Assembly: GCF_001618865.1 (NCBI RefSeq)
Contig: NZ_CP015136.1
Location: 4,933,001-4,997,000, forward strand
DNA from: Luteitalea pratensis
Lineage (GTDB): Bacteria > Acidobacteriota > Vicinamibacteria > Vicinamibacterales > Vicinamibacteraceae
Direction: 5' to 3'
Length of the DNA: 64,000 nucleotides
Positions 48,876 through 57,727 of this stretch are shown here, in pieces. How positions within the stretch are numbered: position 1 is the first letter of the stretch; every line of letters begins with the position of its first letter. Made by a program: the position numbers and the translations under genes. The notes beneath the pieces were generated by a model. That model saw only the letters and a program-made list of their open reading frames with translations, made no database searches and was not told the origin of the DNA.

Positions 48876-49361
48876 TTACCTGGCGCGCACGGCGAACAGG
48901 CGCTCGCCGTATTGCACCGGCTGGCCGTTCTCCACGAAGACCTGGACGATTTCGCCGTCGTACTCCGACACGATTTCGTTCATCAGCTTCATCGCCTCGA
49001 TCAGGCACACGACCTGGTTCTTTCGGACGGTGTCGCCAACCGAGACGAACGGCGACGCCGTCGGTTCGGCAGCCCGGTAGAAGGTGCCGACGATCGGTGC
49101 CTTCACCACGGCGAGTTCGACGCCTTCGGTCTCGGTGTCGTCAGCGGGGACGGCTTCAGGGGCGGCAACTGGCGCGGCGGCGCGCGGAGCCGTGGCGGCG
49201 ACCGGTGCGCTGAGCGGTGCCGCGGGGCTCACGACTACCGCTGGCGCTTCCTGGCCCTTCTTCCGGACCCGCAACTTGACGCCTTCCTGTTCCAGTTCGA
49301 ACTCCGCGAGTTCGTGTTCACGGACCAGGTCGAGGATCTGCTTGATTTCGTCGAGTGTCAT
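48876..49361 (-). CDS. accB: Biotin carboxyl carrier protein of acetyl-CoA carboxylase
   Basis: 161-aa carrier: a helical N-terminus ([13 protein letters not shown]), an Ala/Pro-rich linker (residues ~55-85), and a C-terminal biotinyl domain with [11 protein letters not shown] (biotin on K125). ATG 49361 is 2 nt after the peptidase stop. Longer frames to 49760 are shadows. Confidence 0.95.
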   Translation of the reverse strand: MTLDEIKQILDLVREHELAEFELEQEGVKLRVRKKGQEAPAVVVSPAAPLSAPVAATAPRAAAPVAAPEAVPADDTETEGVELAVVKAPIVGTFYRAAEPTASPFVSVGDTVRKNQVVCLIEAMKLMNEIVSEYDGEIVQVFVENGQPVQYGERLFAVRAR

Positions 49362-49363
49362 CG

Positions 49364-50524
49364 TCAATGTGCGGTTGGCCAGCCGAGGGGCACGTCTGTG
49401 ATTCGTTCGTGTCCGTCCACCGTCACGACCACATCGTCCTCGATGCGGATGCCGGCGCATGCTGTCACGTATGCCCCCGGTTCGATGGTGCAGGCCACGC
49501 CAGCCTCGAGGGGGGGCTGGGCGACGTCTTCCGGCTGGGGGCGTGCGAGCCGTGGCGCCTCGTGTATCTCGAGGCCGAGCCCGTGTCCCGTACCGTGTCC
49601 GAATGCCTTCCCGAAACCCGCGGCCTCGAGCACCTGCCTGGCGGCGCGATCGACATCGGCCGGGAACGCTCCCGGTCGCACCGCGGCACACCCGGCCCGC
49701 TGCGCCTCGAGCACCGCCTGGTACTGGCGATCGACCTCGGTCGTCGGTTGCCCCAGACACACGGTCCGGGTCAGGTCGAGGCAGTATCCGCCGTAGACCC
49801 CGCCAAAGTCCAGCACCACGACCTCACCCGCCTCCAGGCGGCGCGCTGTCGGCCGGGCGTGCGGAAGTGCACTGCGGGGACCACTGGCGACGATGGTGTC
49901 GAAGGCAGCCCGGGAAAATCCGGCGGCCCGCACCCGCGCGTCGATCTCGGCGGCGACCTCCAGTTCGGAACGACCGGCACGCGCGACTCCATCGGCCAGG
50001 ACCCCGCGGGCAGCTTCGGACAGCCGGGCGCCGCCCTCGCGCAGCAACGTCAGCTCTGCCGTGTCCTTGATCCGGCGCAGGCCCTCGACGAGGTCCAGCG
50101 GCGTGTCGACGATGGTGCCGGCCCAGCGCTCGACAGCCAGCGCCCGCTGAATGAGGCGGGCATCATGCAGCGGCATCACCCGGCTCTCCAGCACCAGGTG
50201 AGCGACGCCTTCGCGAGCACAGTGCGCGGCGATCCACACGGATGGCCGGATGTCGGCGGTCGGAGCCGGCAGCAGGACGCCGGCGCCCACTTCGTCGGCG
50301 CGGTCGCGAGCGGCCGCTTCGTATCGGGGATCGACGAGGAGATGCAGTTGGCCCGCCGCCGTCAGCAGGCCCTGCCCCGCCGTCGCTTCCAGGCCCGAGA
50401 GGTAGCGGAGATTCGGCAGGTGGGAGATCACGAGCGCGTCGGCCCCGGCAGCTGCGAGCGCGGCAGCCGCACGGGACACGCGGGCCCGGAAATCGAAGGT
50501 CGGAACGAAGACCGGGGCGCGCAC
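49364..50524 (-). CDS. M24 family Xaa-Pro aminopeptidase/dipeptidase
   Basis: 386-aa metallopeptidase of the pita-bread fold. N-terminal creatinase-like domain (~1-140); C-terminal M24 domain with ligands in VLDFGGVYGGYCLDLTR (two Asp), GHGTGHGLGLEIHE (His), IEPG (Glu) and GIRIEDD (Glu). It removes N-terminal residues ahead of proline or cleaves X-Pro dipeptides. The start is GTG 50524. Adjacency to accBC is a common order in bacteria of several phyla. Confidence 0.9.
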   Translation of the reverse strand: MRAPVFVPTFDFRARVSRAAAALAAAGADALVISHLPNLRYLSGLEATAGQGLLTAAGQLHLLVDPRYEAAARDRADEVGAGVLLPAPTADIRPSVWIAAHCAREGVAHLVLESRVMPLHDARLIQRALAVERWAGTIVDTPLDLVEGLRRIKDTAELTLLREGGARLSEAARGVLADGVARAGRSELEVAAEIDARVRAAGFSRAAFDTIVASGPRSALPHARPTARRLEAGEVVVLDFGGVYGGYCLDLTRTVCLGQPTTEVDRQYQAVLEAQRAGCAAVRPGAFPADVDRAARQVLEAAGFGKAFGHGTGHGLGLEIHEAPRLARPQPEDVAQPPLEAGVACTIEPGAYVTACAGIRIEDDVVVTVDGHERITDVPLGWPTAH

Positions 50525-50576
50525 GGCGCCCTAGTGTCGCATGCCCGAATCGATCGGTTCGGGCCTGGCTCCACCG

Positions 50577-50620
50577 TCGCCACGGCTACGGTGGACAAGT
50601 CGGAGAGCCGGCCCTCCCCG
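50577..50620. repeat. Half class I copy and TCGCCACGGCTACGG repeat
   Basis: TCGCCACGGCTACGGTGG (about 50577-50594) matches 34021-34038 at nearly all positions and forms a CCACCGT/ACGGTGG stem with the bases before it. It is followed by GGAGAGCCGGCCCTCC (50602 on), half of an inverted class I element. It lies between the TPR gene and the M24 peptidase gene. Confidence 0.5.
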
Positions 50621-50626
50621 ACCGGG

Positions 50627-52366
50627 TCAGGAGTCCATCGGTCCGGACAGGGCCGCGCGACGCGCCCGAACGGCCGCCAGCATCTGTTCGAGCGAGGCCA
50701 GGACCGGCGGCGCGTCCTCGCGAAGGGCGGCGTCCTCGAGGGCGGCGTCGACGGCCGCGTCAGCCATCGCTTCGCGCACCATCGGCGACGGATGCGCCGG
50801 CGGCTCGAGCGATTCGCCATGTCCGGCCAGGGCGAAGACCTCACCCATTGCCGACTTGACCGATCCCGACCAGACCGCCTCGGCCGGCGATGGCCCGGTG
50901 GCGGCCGTGAGCGCAGGATCAAGCGCGCCGACCTTCAGGTCGGCGCCTACGTCTGCGGGGAGGGCGCCTACGTCTGCGGGAAGGTGGACGTCGCCATCAA
51001 CAGTCCCGGCCAGCAGTGTCTCCAGGTCCTCGTCCAGCGGCTCGGCGATGAAAGCGTATGACGGCTCGTCCGGGATGGCAGCGAGCGACGCTGTCGCCGT
51101 ATCGGCGAGCATCTCCGTCAGTGGCGCGGCCGACGTCTCGACCGGCGAGTCGGCCCAGGCCAGTTCGGACGCGTCAGTGATGCTCGCAAACGGCTCGGGG
51201 CTGGTGTCCTCGACGTCCAGCGTGCCCTGGAACGGGGTCGCGTCGGCACCGTCGGCTTCACGCAGGTCACTGAGGGCCCAGGTCGCCGACGGCCCGTCCG
51301 GCGTATTCCAGGCTGCGCTGCCATCGGCCACGTCTTCGTCGGCCCACGGTGACCGGTCGGCCTCCGGCGCCGTCGGCGGGGCTTCTTCACCCCAGCCGGC
51401 AAACGGCGCCGCGTCCTCGGCGACCGCTTCACCGCCAAAGTATCCCGTCCAGAACGGCGACGGCTCGTCATCGGTTGGCGCGTCGAGGACGCCATCCGCG
51501 TCGACCGGGACCTGGCCTGGTGACGTCGCGGCCACGTCGTCGGTTCCCGCAATGTCGGCAACAGGCGCTTCGATCGTCTGTGCGTCCCAGATGATCGTTC
51601 GCTCGCGCTCGTCGGGGTCGGATCGCTCCTCGACGGCCTGCCCGGCATCCAGACCAGACGATGGCGGATCGAGAGACCAGGAGAACATGTGGGCGCCATC
51701 GACAGCGGCGGGGTCGGCGGTCGACTGGTCGGCCGGGACCGGCCAGATGCCCGCCGGCTCCTCCCCTTGCGGATGCGCCGGGGTGACGTACGTCGTCGGC
51801 GACTCTGCGTGGGCGTCGAGCGCCTCGGTGTGGACGTCATCCTCCAGGGCCGGCGGCGCCGCGGCCACGGGCAATGGCGGGAGCACGTCTGGAAGCGACC
51901 AATCGGGCGCCAGGCCGAATTCCTGCGGGCCATCTGGTCCCGCGCCCAGTGCACTGGCAATCACGGATGACGGGACCGAGTCGTCGTCAGGCGTGCGCAG
52001 CGGCAAGTCGGCAGCGGTGGTGGCCGCCGGCGCCACCAGTGCGGGCGGCCACGGCACGTCGCCGAGGGCGGCGCGCGCCGTCTCGAGGGCGCGCGCAGCC
52101 GCCAGGTTGTCTGGCGACTGCGCCACCGCATGTTCGAGTTCGGTGACCGCGCCCGGGGCGTCGCCGCTGTCGAGCAGCGCACGTCCCAGCGTCACCCGCG
52201 CCGAGACGTAGGCCGGGTATCGCTCGAGCCCCTCCCGGCACACGGCGACGGCTTCGGCGAGTCGGCCAGCGCGGCGATGTTCCTCCGCGAGGGCGGCAAA
52301 GGCGGTGGGCGTCGCATGCGACTGCATGCGACGCCTGAGCTGTTCGAGCGGGTTGCCGGTCGACAT
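50627..52366 (-). CDS. TPR protein with long acidic tail
   Basis: 579-aa protein. Residues ~15-105 form tetratricopeptide helices (PTAFAALAEEHRRAGRLAEAVAVCREGL, VSARVTLGRALLDSGDAPGAVTELEHAV). The remaining ~470 residues are rich in Asp, Glu, Ala, Pro and Thr and likely disordered. A C-terminal segment LPADVGALPADVGADLKVGA is encoded by an inserted class II palindrome with a duplicated flank. Position after pilMNOPQ suggests a pilus or envelope adaptor; function unproven. Confidence 0.8.
   Translation of the reverse strand: MSTGNPLEQLRRRMQSHATPTAFAALAEEHRRAGRLAEAVAVCREGLERYPAYVSARVTLGRALLDSGDAPGAVTELEHAVAQSPDNLAAARALETARAALGDVPWPPALVAPAATTAADLPLRTPDDDSVPSSVIASALGAGPDGPQEFGLAPDWSLPDVLPPLPVAAAPPALEDDVHTEALDAHAESPTTYVTPAHPQGEEPAGIWPVPADQSTADPAAVDGAHMFSWSLDPPSSGLDAGQAVEERSDPDERERTIIWDAQTIEAPVADIAGTDDVAATSPGQVPVDADGVLDAPTDDEPSPFWTGYFGGEAVAEDAAPFAGWGEEAPPTAPEADRSPWADEDVADGSAAWNTPDGPSATWALSDLREADGADATPFQGTLDVEDTSPEPFASITDASELAWADSPVETSAAPLTEMLADTATASLAAIPDEPSYAFIAEPLDEDLETLLAGTVDGDVHLPADVGALPADVGADLKVGALDPALTAATGPSPAEAVWSGSVKSAMGEVFALAGHGESLEPPAHPSPMVREAMADAAVDAALEDAALREDAPPVLASLEQMLAAVRARRAALSGPMDS
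50925..50984. repeat. Class II palindrome inside the TPR reading frame
   Basis: Arms 50925-50934 and 50937-50946 (10 bp, centre TC) are followed by CTAC, i.e. GTAG-headed on the minus strand. Relative to intergenic copies, GTCGAC has changed to GCCGAC in one arm and GTCGGC in the other, keeping the pairing. The next ~22 bp (GGCGCCTACGTCTGCGGG) occur twice. The frame stays open through it. Confidence 0.8.
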
Positions 52367-52393
52367 GCGCGTCGTTCCTTGCTGGGCCGGCGG

Positions 52394-53176
52394 CTATGGC
52401 CGCGAGAGCACGTCGATCATCTTGGTCACCGACACCTTGTTGCCGAGGGCATTGGTGACAGTGAGCTTCACGTTATAGTCACCCCGCTGCGGGAACTGGT
52501 ACTTGATGACCCGGCCCGTCAGGATGATGTTGCGGTCGTCCATGTTCCATTCGTACTGGAGCGTGGGCGAGTCGAAGCACTCGGTCGGAGCGGTGGCGGT
52601 GAGCGGGCAGTCCTTGGACTGTCCGGCGTCGAGCGTCACTTCGTCCATCGCGAACGCCTGGGTGGGGCGCCACGTGAAGTTGGCAAGCGGCTGCCCGGGG
52701 AACACGATGGTGCCCAGCGGGACGAGGCGGATGCTCACGGCACGCTCGACGGCATTGGCGTAGTCGCCGGTCAGCGGCGTGAAGCCGACCTGCACGACGT
52801 TGCTGCCATCGGTATTGCCTGACAGGCCGCCCGGCGGCGCGGTGTAGACGATCGTCGCCCGGCCATCGGCGCCGGTCGTCGTGCTCTTGGTCGACAGGCT
52901 GCCGAGGTCGACGATCGCGCCGCCGACACGGATGTCGGCGCGGAGCGGGACCCCCGCCTTTGGTTCACTGTTTGGCCCACGCGCCGTCACGGTGATCTGC
53001 GACGTCGAGAGGCCATCGGTGTTGAGAACGTCTGGCGAGGCCAGCACCTGCAGAGACAAGCCGAGTTCGGACGGGCCGGTGGCCTTGGGGATGTCGGGCT
53101 CGGACGTGCAGGCCGTCATGGCCCCAACACTCGCCAGCGCAAGCAGTAGATTAGTGAGTCGTCGTACGTTGGTCAT
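52394..53176 (-). CDS. Lipoprotein with Big-like and PKD-like domains
   Basis: 260-aa predicted lipoprotein: signal ending in lipobox MTAC (C23), an Ig-like Big_1-type domain (~40-150; LSTSQITVTARGPNSEPKAGVPL, ATIVYTAPP), and a PKD-like domain (~160-258; LQYEWNMDD, YQFPQRGDYNVKLTVTNALG). Likely periplasmic or surface. Role unknown; same transcript as pilMNOPQ, with 12-27 nt gaps, suggests a pilus-associated envelope function. Confidence 0.8.
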   Translation of the reverse strand: MTNVRRLTNLLLALASVGAMTACTSEPDIPKATGPSELGLSLQVLASPDVLNTDGLSTSQITVTARGPNSEPKAGVPLRADIRVGGAIVDLGSLSTKSTTTGADGRATIVYTAPPGGLSGNTDGSNVVQVGFTPLTGDYANAVERAVSIRLVPLGTIVFPGQPLANFTWRPTQAFAMDEVTLDAGQSKDCPLTATAPTECFDSPTLQYEWNMDDRNIILTGRVIKYQFPQRGDYNVKLTVTNALGNKVSVTKMIDVLSRP

Positions 53177-53188
53177 GGCTGCACCTGG

Positions 53189-53821
53189 CTACTGGGCATC
53201 CGCCCAATCGGCGAAGTTGATGCTCATGGATCCGGTCACGGTCACGTCGCGGCCGGTCTGGTCCTTGCCGAAGAAGGTCACGTCGGCGATGGTCGAGATG
53301 ATCAGGGCGCCACCGTTGGTGCCGACCAGCGTCACGAGCGGTTTCTCGAGCTTGGCCTGGGCACGGACCAATGTGAACACCACGGACGTGGACTGTTCGG
53401 TGATCGTCACGCCCATCGCACCCTCGATCGCGTAGGGCACGTCCTCGCCGGGCGTGTTGCGGCCGTCGGTCCGGCGGTACTCGACACGGTAGCGGTTCAG
53501 GGTGATCAGGTTGTTGGCCGACGGCCCCGTCGGATTGGTGACGTCCTTCATGGCAATCGACAGCGCAACGCGGCCGTTGTCCTCGAAGATGCTGCCCTTG
53601 GTCAGCACGTCCGACCGCAGCACGCTCTGGAACGTCGTGCCGGTACTGGCACCCGAGGATCCCTCGAGCCGCTCGAGCACCAGGTAAGACGATGCCTGCC
53701 CGGTGCGCACCGTCTCGCTGCACCCGGCGACAAGTCCGGCCGCGCCGACGATGACGAGAAGGGTCGCGGCGCGCGTCATGCGGGCCTGCCCGGTCTGTGC
53801 GAGATATCGCGTAAGTCTCAT
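53189..53821 (-). CDS. Unknown lipoprotein downstream of pilQ
   Basis: 210 aa. The lipobox VAGC follows MTRAATLLVIVGAAGL. The mature part is beta-rich and has no family I recognise (YLVLERLEGSSG, LITLNRYRVEYRRTDGRN, INFADWADAQ end). ATG 53821 overlaps the pilQ stop as ATGA, implying coupling; ATG 53779 gives a shorter, more typical signal peptide. A pilotin- or secretin-associated role is possible but unproven. Confidence 0.78.
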   Translation of the reverse strand: MRLTRYLAQTGQARMTRAATLLVIVGAAGLVAGCSETVRTGQASSYLVLERLEGSSGASTGTTFQSVLRSDVLTKGSIFEDNGRVALSIAMKDVTNPTGPSANNLITLNRYRVEYRRTDGRNTPGEDVPYAIEGAMGVTITEQSTSVVFTLVRAQAKLEKPLVTLVGTNGGALIISTIADVTFFGKDQTGRDVTVTGSMSINFADWADAQ

Positions 53822-55923
53822 TTGACGGTTCCTCCGTCCCGCACGATGCGCGGCGTGATGAAGATCAGCAGCTCGCCCTCGTCGTCCGTCGTGGTGTCGC
53901 GGCGGAAGAGGCGGCCGATGAGGGGCACGCGGTGCAGGCCCGGCGTACGGTCCTCCGTGAACTGGGTGACGGCCTCGTTGATGCCGCCGATGACCGTCGT
54001 GCCCTGGTCGGCGACCAGGACGCGCGTGGTCACGCGCTGCGTGTTGATCGAGCGATTGCCGTTCAGCTCGACCTGGCCCGGTGACCCGTTGTCGACGTCG
54101 ACGTCGAGGATCACCGTGTTGGCCTCGGTGATGCGCGGCGTCACGTTGAGCGTCAGCGCCGCCGTCTTGAACTGCACCTGCGGGACCGGCTGGATGACGC
54201 TGACGCCGTCGCCGAGCGGAGGCGCCGTCAGGGTCGTGTAGGGGATCTCCTGGCCGCGCGTGATCGTCGCCTTGACGTTGTTCTGCGTGACCACGCGAGG
54301 CCGCAGCATGACGCTGACGCGGCCCTGCGTCTCGAGCGCGGACAGCGCGACGTCGACGTTGAACGCGCCGTTGACGCTTCCGAGCTTGATGAACGCGTTG
54401 TCGGCGTTGGTGTTGATCGAGCCGGCGACGCCGCCGGTGGTGATCGAGTTGGGGAACGCCATGTTCGTGGTGTTGCCCAGCTCCGGGGTCATCTTGCCGC
54501 CGAAGCCCCACATCAGGCCGAGCTCGCGGGCGGCCGACTTGGTGGTGCGCACGATGCGCGCCTCGATCTCCACCTGCGCCTGCGGACGATCGAGCTCACC
54601 AATCAGCTGCTGCGCCTTGGCGAGGCCATCGGGCACGTCGAAGAGAATCATCGTGTTGGTGTTCTCGTCGACCTGCACGTCGCCGAAGGTCGACATGCCG
54701 GACAACTTCACCAGGTCGGCGAGGCTCTTGGCGTTGGCGTAGCTGAGGCGGACCGTGCGGTACTCCTTCTTGGACACGGCCAGTTCGCGCAGCTTCTCCT
54801 CGGCCTGTTTGCGCCTGTCGGCCGCTTCGGTGGAGAAGGTCGTCGTCGGCGCGATGCGCACGATGGTGCCGTCCACGCTGTAGGCCAGCTGGTTGGCGCG
54901 CAGGATCATCTCGAGTGCCTGATCCCATGGGACGTCGCGCAAGGTGACGTCGACGATGCCCTTCACGCCCGGGTCGATCACGAGATTCAGGCCGGTGACC
55001 TCCGCGAAGGTGCGCAGCACCGCACGCAGGTCGACACCCTGGAAGTCCAGCGAGATCGGGTGGCCGGTGTACTTGCCGCTCGACATCGCCTGCGTCGTGG
55101 CGACGGCCGTCGGTTCTGGCGGCCCGGCGACCGGTGCCGGTGGCACCGGCGGCGTCGTCGAGCGACGCGCCTGGGCCCGCGGGGCAGGTGGCGGAGCCTG
55201 GGCCGGCGCCGGTGCCGGCGCCTGGGCCGCGGCCTTCACCGGGGCCTGGGCGGAGGTGCGTGTCACGGCCGTGGCCGGCGGAGCCTCGGGGCGCGGTGCC
55301 GGCGCGCTCTTGGCTGTGGCCGGCGCCGTCGTGGCCGCAAAGGTGCGGCTCTGCGCCTCGTCGTCACGGCGCGCCCGCTCGGCCGGGTTGCCGATGGTGA
55401 CCACCAGCGACTTCTGATCGGCGGATGGACGCACCTTGTAAAGAAAGGTGCCGCCCAGGTCGACGACCACGCGGGTGACCAGGGGCGTCACGCTGTTCTG
55501 CGCCACCCGGATGCGGCGAACCAGTCCCGTGTTCACCGCCGTCGTGGCCGCCACCTTGGGAGCGACGCCGGCAAAGTCGAGCACGAGCCGTGGCGGCACC
55601 GCGTCGGGTACCTGCACGGCCGACGCCACGAGCTTGCCGTCACCGTCGAGGGTGATCAGCACGTCGCCGTCTTCGCGCGTGGCGCGGAGGGCGGTCAGCG
55701 TGCGGGCGGCGTCGGTGTCCGTCGGTGCCTGGGGGGCCTGGTTAGCGGACACATGGGGGGACACGCGGGTGGGCGTGTCGATCACCAGGCGCTGTCCATC
55801 CTGGACCTGCTGCTGGACCTCGCGGGCCTCGCGGAACAGTCCCGACGCGAGCGGCCACGCGGGCGCGCCGACGGCGAGGACTGCCGTGAGGGTCGCGAGG
55901 ATCGGCGTGCGCGGGCGCATCAT
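53818..55923 (-). CDS. pilQ: Type IV pilus secretin
   Basis: 701-aa outer-membrane secretin. In order: signal region; AMIN domain (~75-180; VLDFAGVAPKV, TRVVVDLGG) for peptidoglycan binding; an Ala/Pro-rich linker (~185-275); an STN/N0 domain (ISLDFQGVDLRAVLRTFAEVTGLN); N1 domain (~370-440); and the secretin core (VEIEARIV, VPLIGRLFRR, LLIFITPRIV). It forms the pore through which the pilus leaves the cell. It overlaps the pilP stop. Confidence 0.95.
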   Translation of the reverse strand: MMRPRTPILATLTAVLAVGAPAWPLASGLFREAREVQQQVQDGQRLVIDTPTRVSPHVSANQAPQAPTDTDAARTLTALRATREDGDVLITLDGDGKLVASAVQVPDAVPPRLVLDFAGVAPKVAATTAVNTGLVRRIRVAQNSVTPLVTRVVVDLGGTFLYKVRPSADQKSLVVTIGNPAERARRDDEAQSRTFAATTAPATAKSAPAPRPEAPPATAVTRTSAQAPVKAAAQAPAPAPAQAPPPAPRAQARRSTTPPVPPAPVAGPPEPTAVATTQAMSSGKYTGHPISLDFQGVDLRAVLRTFAEVTGLNLVIDPGVKGIVDVTLRDVPWDQALEMILRANQLAYSVDGTIVRIAPTTTFSTEAADRRKQAEEKLRELAVSKKEYRTVRLSYANAKSLADLVKLSGMSTFGDVQVDENTNTMILFDVPDGLAKAQQLIGELDRPQAQVEIEARIVRTTKSAARELGLMWGFGGKMTPELGNTTNMAFPNSITTGGVAGSINTNADNAFIKLGSVNGAFNVDVALSALETQGRVSVMLRPRVVTQNNVKATITRGQEIPYTTLTAPPLGDGVSVIQPVPQVQFKTAALTLNVTPRITEANTVILDVDVDNGSPGQVELNGNRSINTQRVTTRVLVADQGTTVIGGINEAVTQFTEDRTPGLHRVPLIGRLFRRDTTTDDEGELLIFITPRIVRDGGTVK

Positions 55924-56444
55924 CGGTTCTCCTCGGTGGTTCTCAGTGGCTTGCGAATCTCCCGCTGCTTCACGGGAGACAGCGGGTCGTCGACCCGCTG
56001 CAGGAAGATCACGGCGTCGTTGGCGACCACCTTGACGGTGCCGTCGTAGAGCACGTCGCCGGAGTGCACGGTGTAGGTCTTGTTGTCCGGGGCCTGGACG
56101 ATGGCGAGCAACTTGCCGCTGGTGCGCATCACGCCGCGCACGCTGAGCTCGCCGATGAACAGGCCCTTGACGCCGACGGGGCGTCCCCCGACCGGCAGAC
56201 TGGTCTCGCCGCGCGAGAGCAGGCTCACGAACGGGTCGCGCCGGCCGGCGGGGTCGTATCCGGCGCGATCTTCAGGGTGGGCCGGCACCTGCGGCGCAGG
56301 CGCGGCCGCAGGGCCCTTGGGCGCCGTCACCGGCGTCGCGGGGGTCGTGGAGTCGCCGTTGGTGGCCGCGGCGGCCTGGGCGAACCCGGGCACTGCCATG
56401 GCGGCCGACAGCAGGGCGATGCGGAAGGTCAGTCTGAGCAACAT
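55920..56444 (-). CDS. pilP: Type IV pilus assembly protein PilP
   Basis: 174 aa. Signal-like N-terminus, Ala/Pro-rich linker with GRRDPFVSLL, then the beta-sandwich HR domain (VKGLFIGELSVRGVMRTSGKLLAIVQAPDNKTYTV..GDVLYDG). It links the inner-membrane PilMNO complex to the secretin. No clear lipobox is visible, unlike the lipoprotein PilP of proteobacteria. Confidence 0.9.
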   Translation of the reverse strand: MLLRLTFRIALLSAAMAVPGFAQAAAATNGDSTTPATPVTAPKGPAAAPAPQVPAHPEDRAGYDPAGRRDPFVSLLSRGETSLPVGGRPVGVKGLFIGELSVRGVMRTSGKLLAIVQAPDNKTYTVHSGDVLYDGTVKVVANDAVIFLQRVDDPLSPVKQREIRKPLRTTEENR

Positions 56445-56453
56445 GGCGATACC

Positions 56454-57089
56454 TCAGCGAGCAGCCGCGGGAGGACGAGCGCCACCGGCAGGCGCGCGAC
56501 GGCCGGCGACGGGAGCGGGCGCGGGCGGCGCCTCCATGAGGACGAAGGTGGTGACGGTGCACTGCGCGTCGACGGTGGCGGCCGAGGGCTCGGTCTGGCC
56601 GTGCGTCTTGATGCGGATGCCGGAGATGTTGATGATGCGCGGCATCCGGCTCACCTTGTCGAAGAACGCCCCGAGATCGTGATAGGTGCCTTCGAGGCTC
56701 AGCGAGATCGGCCACTCCGCGTGCTGCTGGCGCTGCGCCACCGCCTGCGGCTTGAAGCCGCGAATGGTGAGGCTCGACTGCGTGGCCAGCGTCTGGATCC
56801 GTCGCAACAGGTCGCCGACGTCCTTCTGCTCGGGGAGCACGTTGCGCAATGCAGACAGGCGCGCGTTCAGTTCCGCCACGTGCGTGCGGAACTCGGGCAG
56901 ACGCTTCTCCTCGACGCGGGCCCGCGCGATGCCGGTCTCGATCTTCCGCCGCTCGGCGTGCGTGCGAGCCACGCCCGCCTGCAGGTCGACGGCATACATG
57001 TAGTGATGGGTGGCGACCAGGCCGCCGCCGACCACGACGTACAGGGCCAGCTGGCCCCACCACGGCAACTTGTTCAATCCCAGATCCAT
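56454..57089 (-). CDS. pilO: Type IV pilus alignment protein PilO
   Basis: 211 aa. One N-terminal membrane helix (LALYVVVGGGLVATHHYMY), a coiled coil (~40-85; ARVEEKRLPEFRTHVAELNARLSALRNVLPE) and a ferredoxin-like periplasmic domain (LEGTYHDLGAFFDKVSRMPRIINISGI). It pairs with PilN. A C-terminal Ala/Pro/Arg tail is extra. Confidence 0.92.
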   Translation of the reverse strand: MDLGLNKLPWWGQLALYVVVGGGLVATHHYMYAVDLQAGVARTHAERRKIETGIARARVEEKRLPEFRTHVAELNARLSALRNVLPEQKDVGDLLRRIQTLATQSSLTIRGFKPQAVAQRQQHAEWPISLSLEGTYHDLGAFFDKVSRMPRIINISGIRIKTHGQTEPSAATVDAQCTVTTFVLMEAPPAPAPVAGRRAPAGGARPPAAAR

Positions 57090-57100
57090 GGCCAGGGTCC

Positions 57101-57727
57101 TCAGCGCTTCGCCGCCGGCGTGGCGCGAGCGGGCTTGGTGGGTTCGGCCGGGGTGTCGAGCGCGCCCAGCGGGAACGAGGCCTTGACGGTGAACTTCATC
57201 AGGTCCCCTTCGCCCTTGCCGTTCTCGACCTCGGTGTTGACGATTTCGACCGGACGCGCGAACGAGCCGGAGTTCTCCAGGTTGCCGATCAGATCCGACA
57301 ACGCCGTCAGCGTCATCGTCCGGCCCTCGATGGTCACGTCGGCGCCGGCCTGCGCGAGCTGCGTCAGCCAGACGCGGTCAGGTAGCTGGCGGCTTACCTG
57401 ATCGAGCAGGGTGACCGGCGAGCGCTGGCCCTTGCGCAGCTGCTCGATGAGCGCGACACGCTGCTGGAGCAATGCCGTCTGGGCCTCGAACTTGGCCAGC
57501 TCCTCGGTCACGGCCTTGAGGCGCTTCTCCTCGGCCTTGGCCTGCTGCAGCTGCAGGTCGGCGTAGGTCTGCTGCGACTGCAGGTCGAGGTGGCGGTACC
57601 CGGCGACGGCCACGCACGCGGCCACGAGCACGAGCCCGATGATGTGCACTTTGTTGGCGCTGATGCCCGAGAAGGCCGGTGCCTTGGCGCGGGTCTGTTC
57701 AGCGGCGAGAAGGTTGACGCGAATCAT
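57101..57727 (-). CDS. pilN: Type IV pilus alignment protein PilN
   Basis: 208 aa. The cytoplasmic N-terminus MIRVNLLA is the motif that binds PilM; it is followed by one membrane helix, a coiled coil (~55-95) and a periplasmic domain (LPDRVWLTQLAQAGADVTIEGRTMTLTALSDLIGNLENSG). It overlaps the pilM stop by 4 nt. Confidence 0.93.
   Translation of the reverse strand: MIRVNLLAAEQTRAKAPAFSGISANKVHIIGLVLVAACVAVAGYRHLDLQSQQTYADLQLQQAKAEEKRLKAVTEELAKFEAQTALLQQRVALIEQLRKGQRSPVTLLDQVSRQLPDRVWLTQLAQAGADVTIEGRTMTLTALSDLIGNLENSGSFARPVEIVNTEVENGKGEGDLMKFTVKASFPLGALDTPAEPTKPARATPAAKR

Noticed and set aside
47309-49213. 634-codon plus-strand open frame opposite thiE, accC and accB
   Set aside because: It spans three genes with clear family motifs on the other strand and shows no domain of its own.
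50541-52211. 556-codon Ser/Ala-rich plus-strand frame opposite the TPR gene
   Set aside because: Low-complexity mirror of the acidic TPR tail. The minus-strand frame has TPR repeats and fits the operon.
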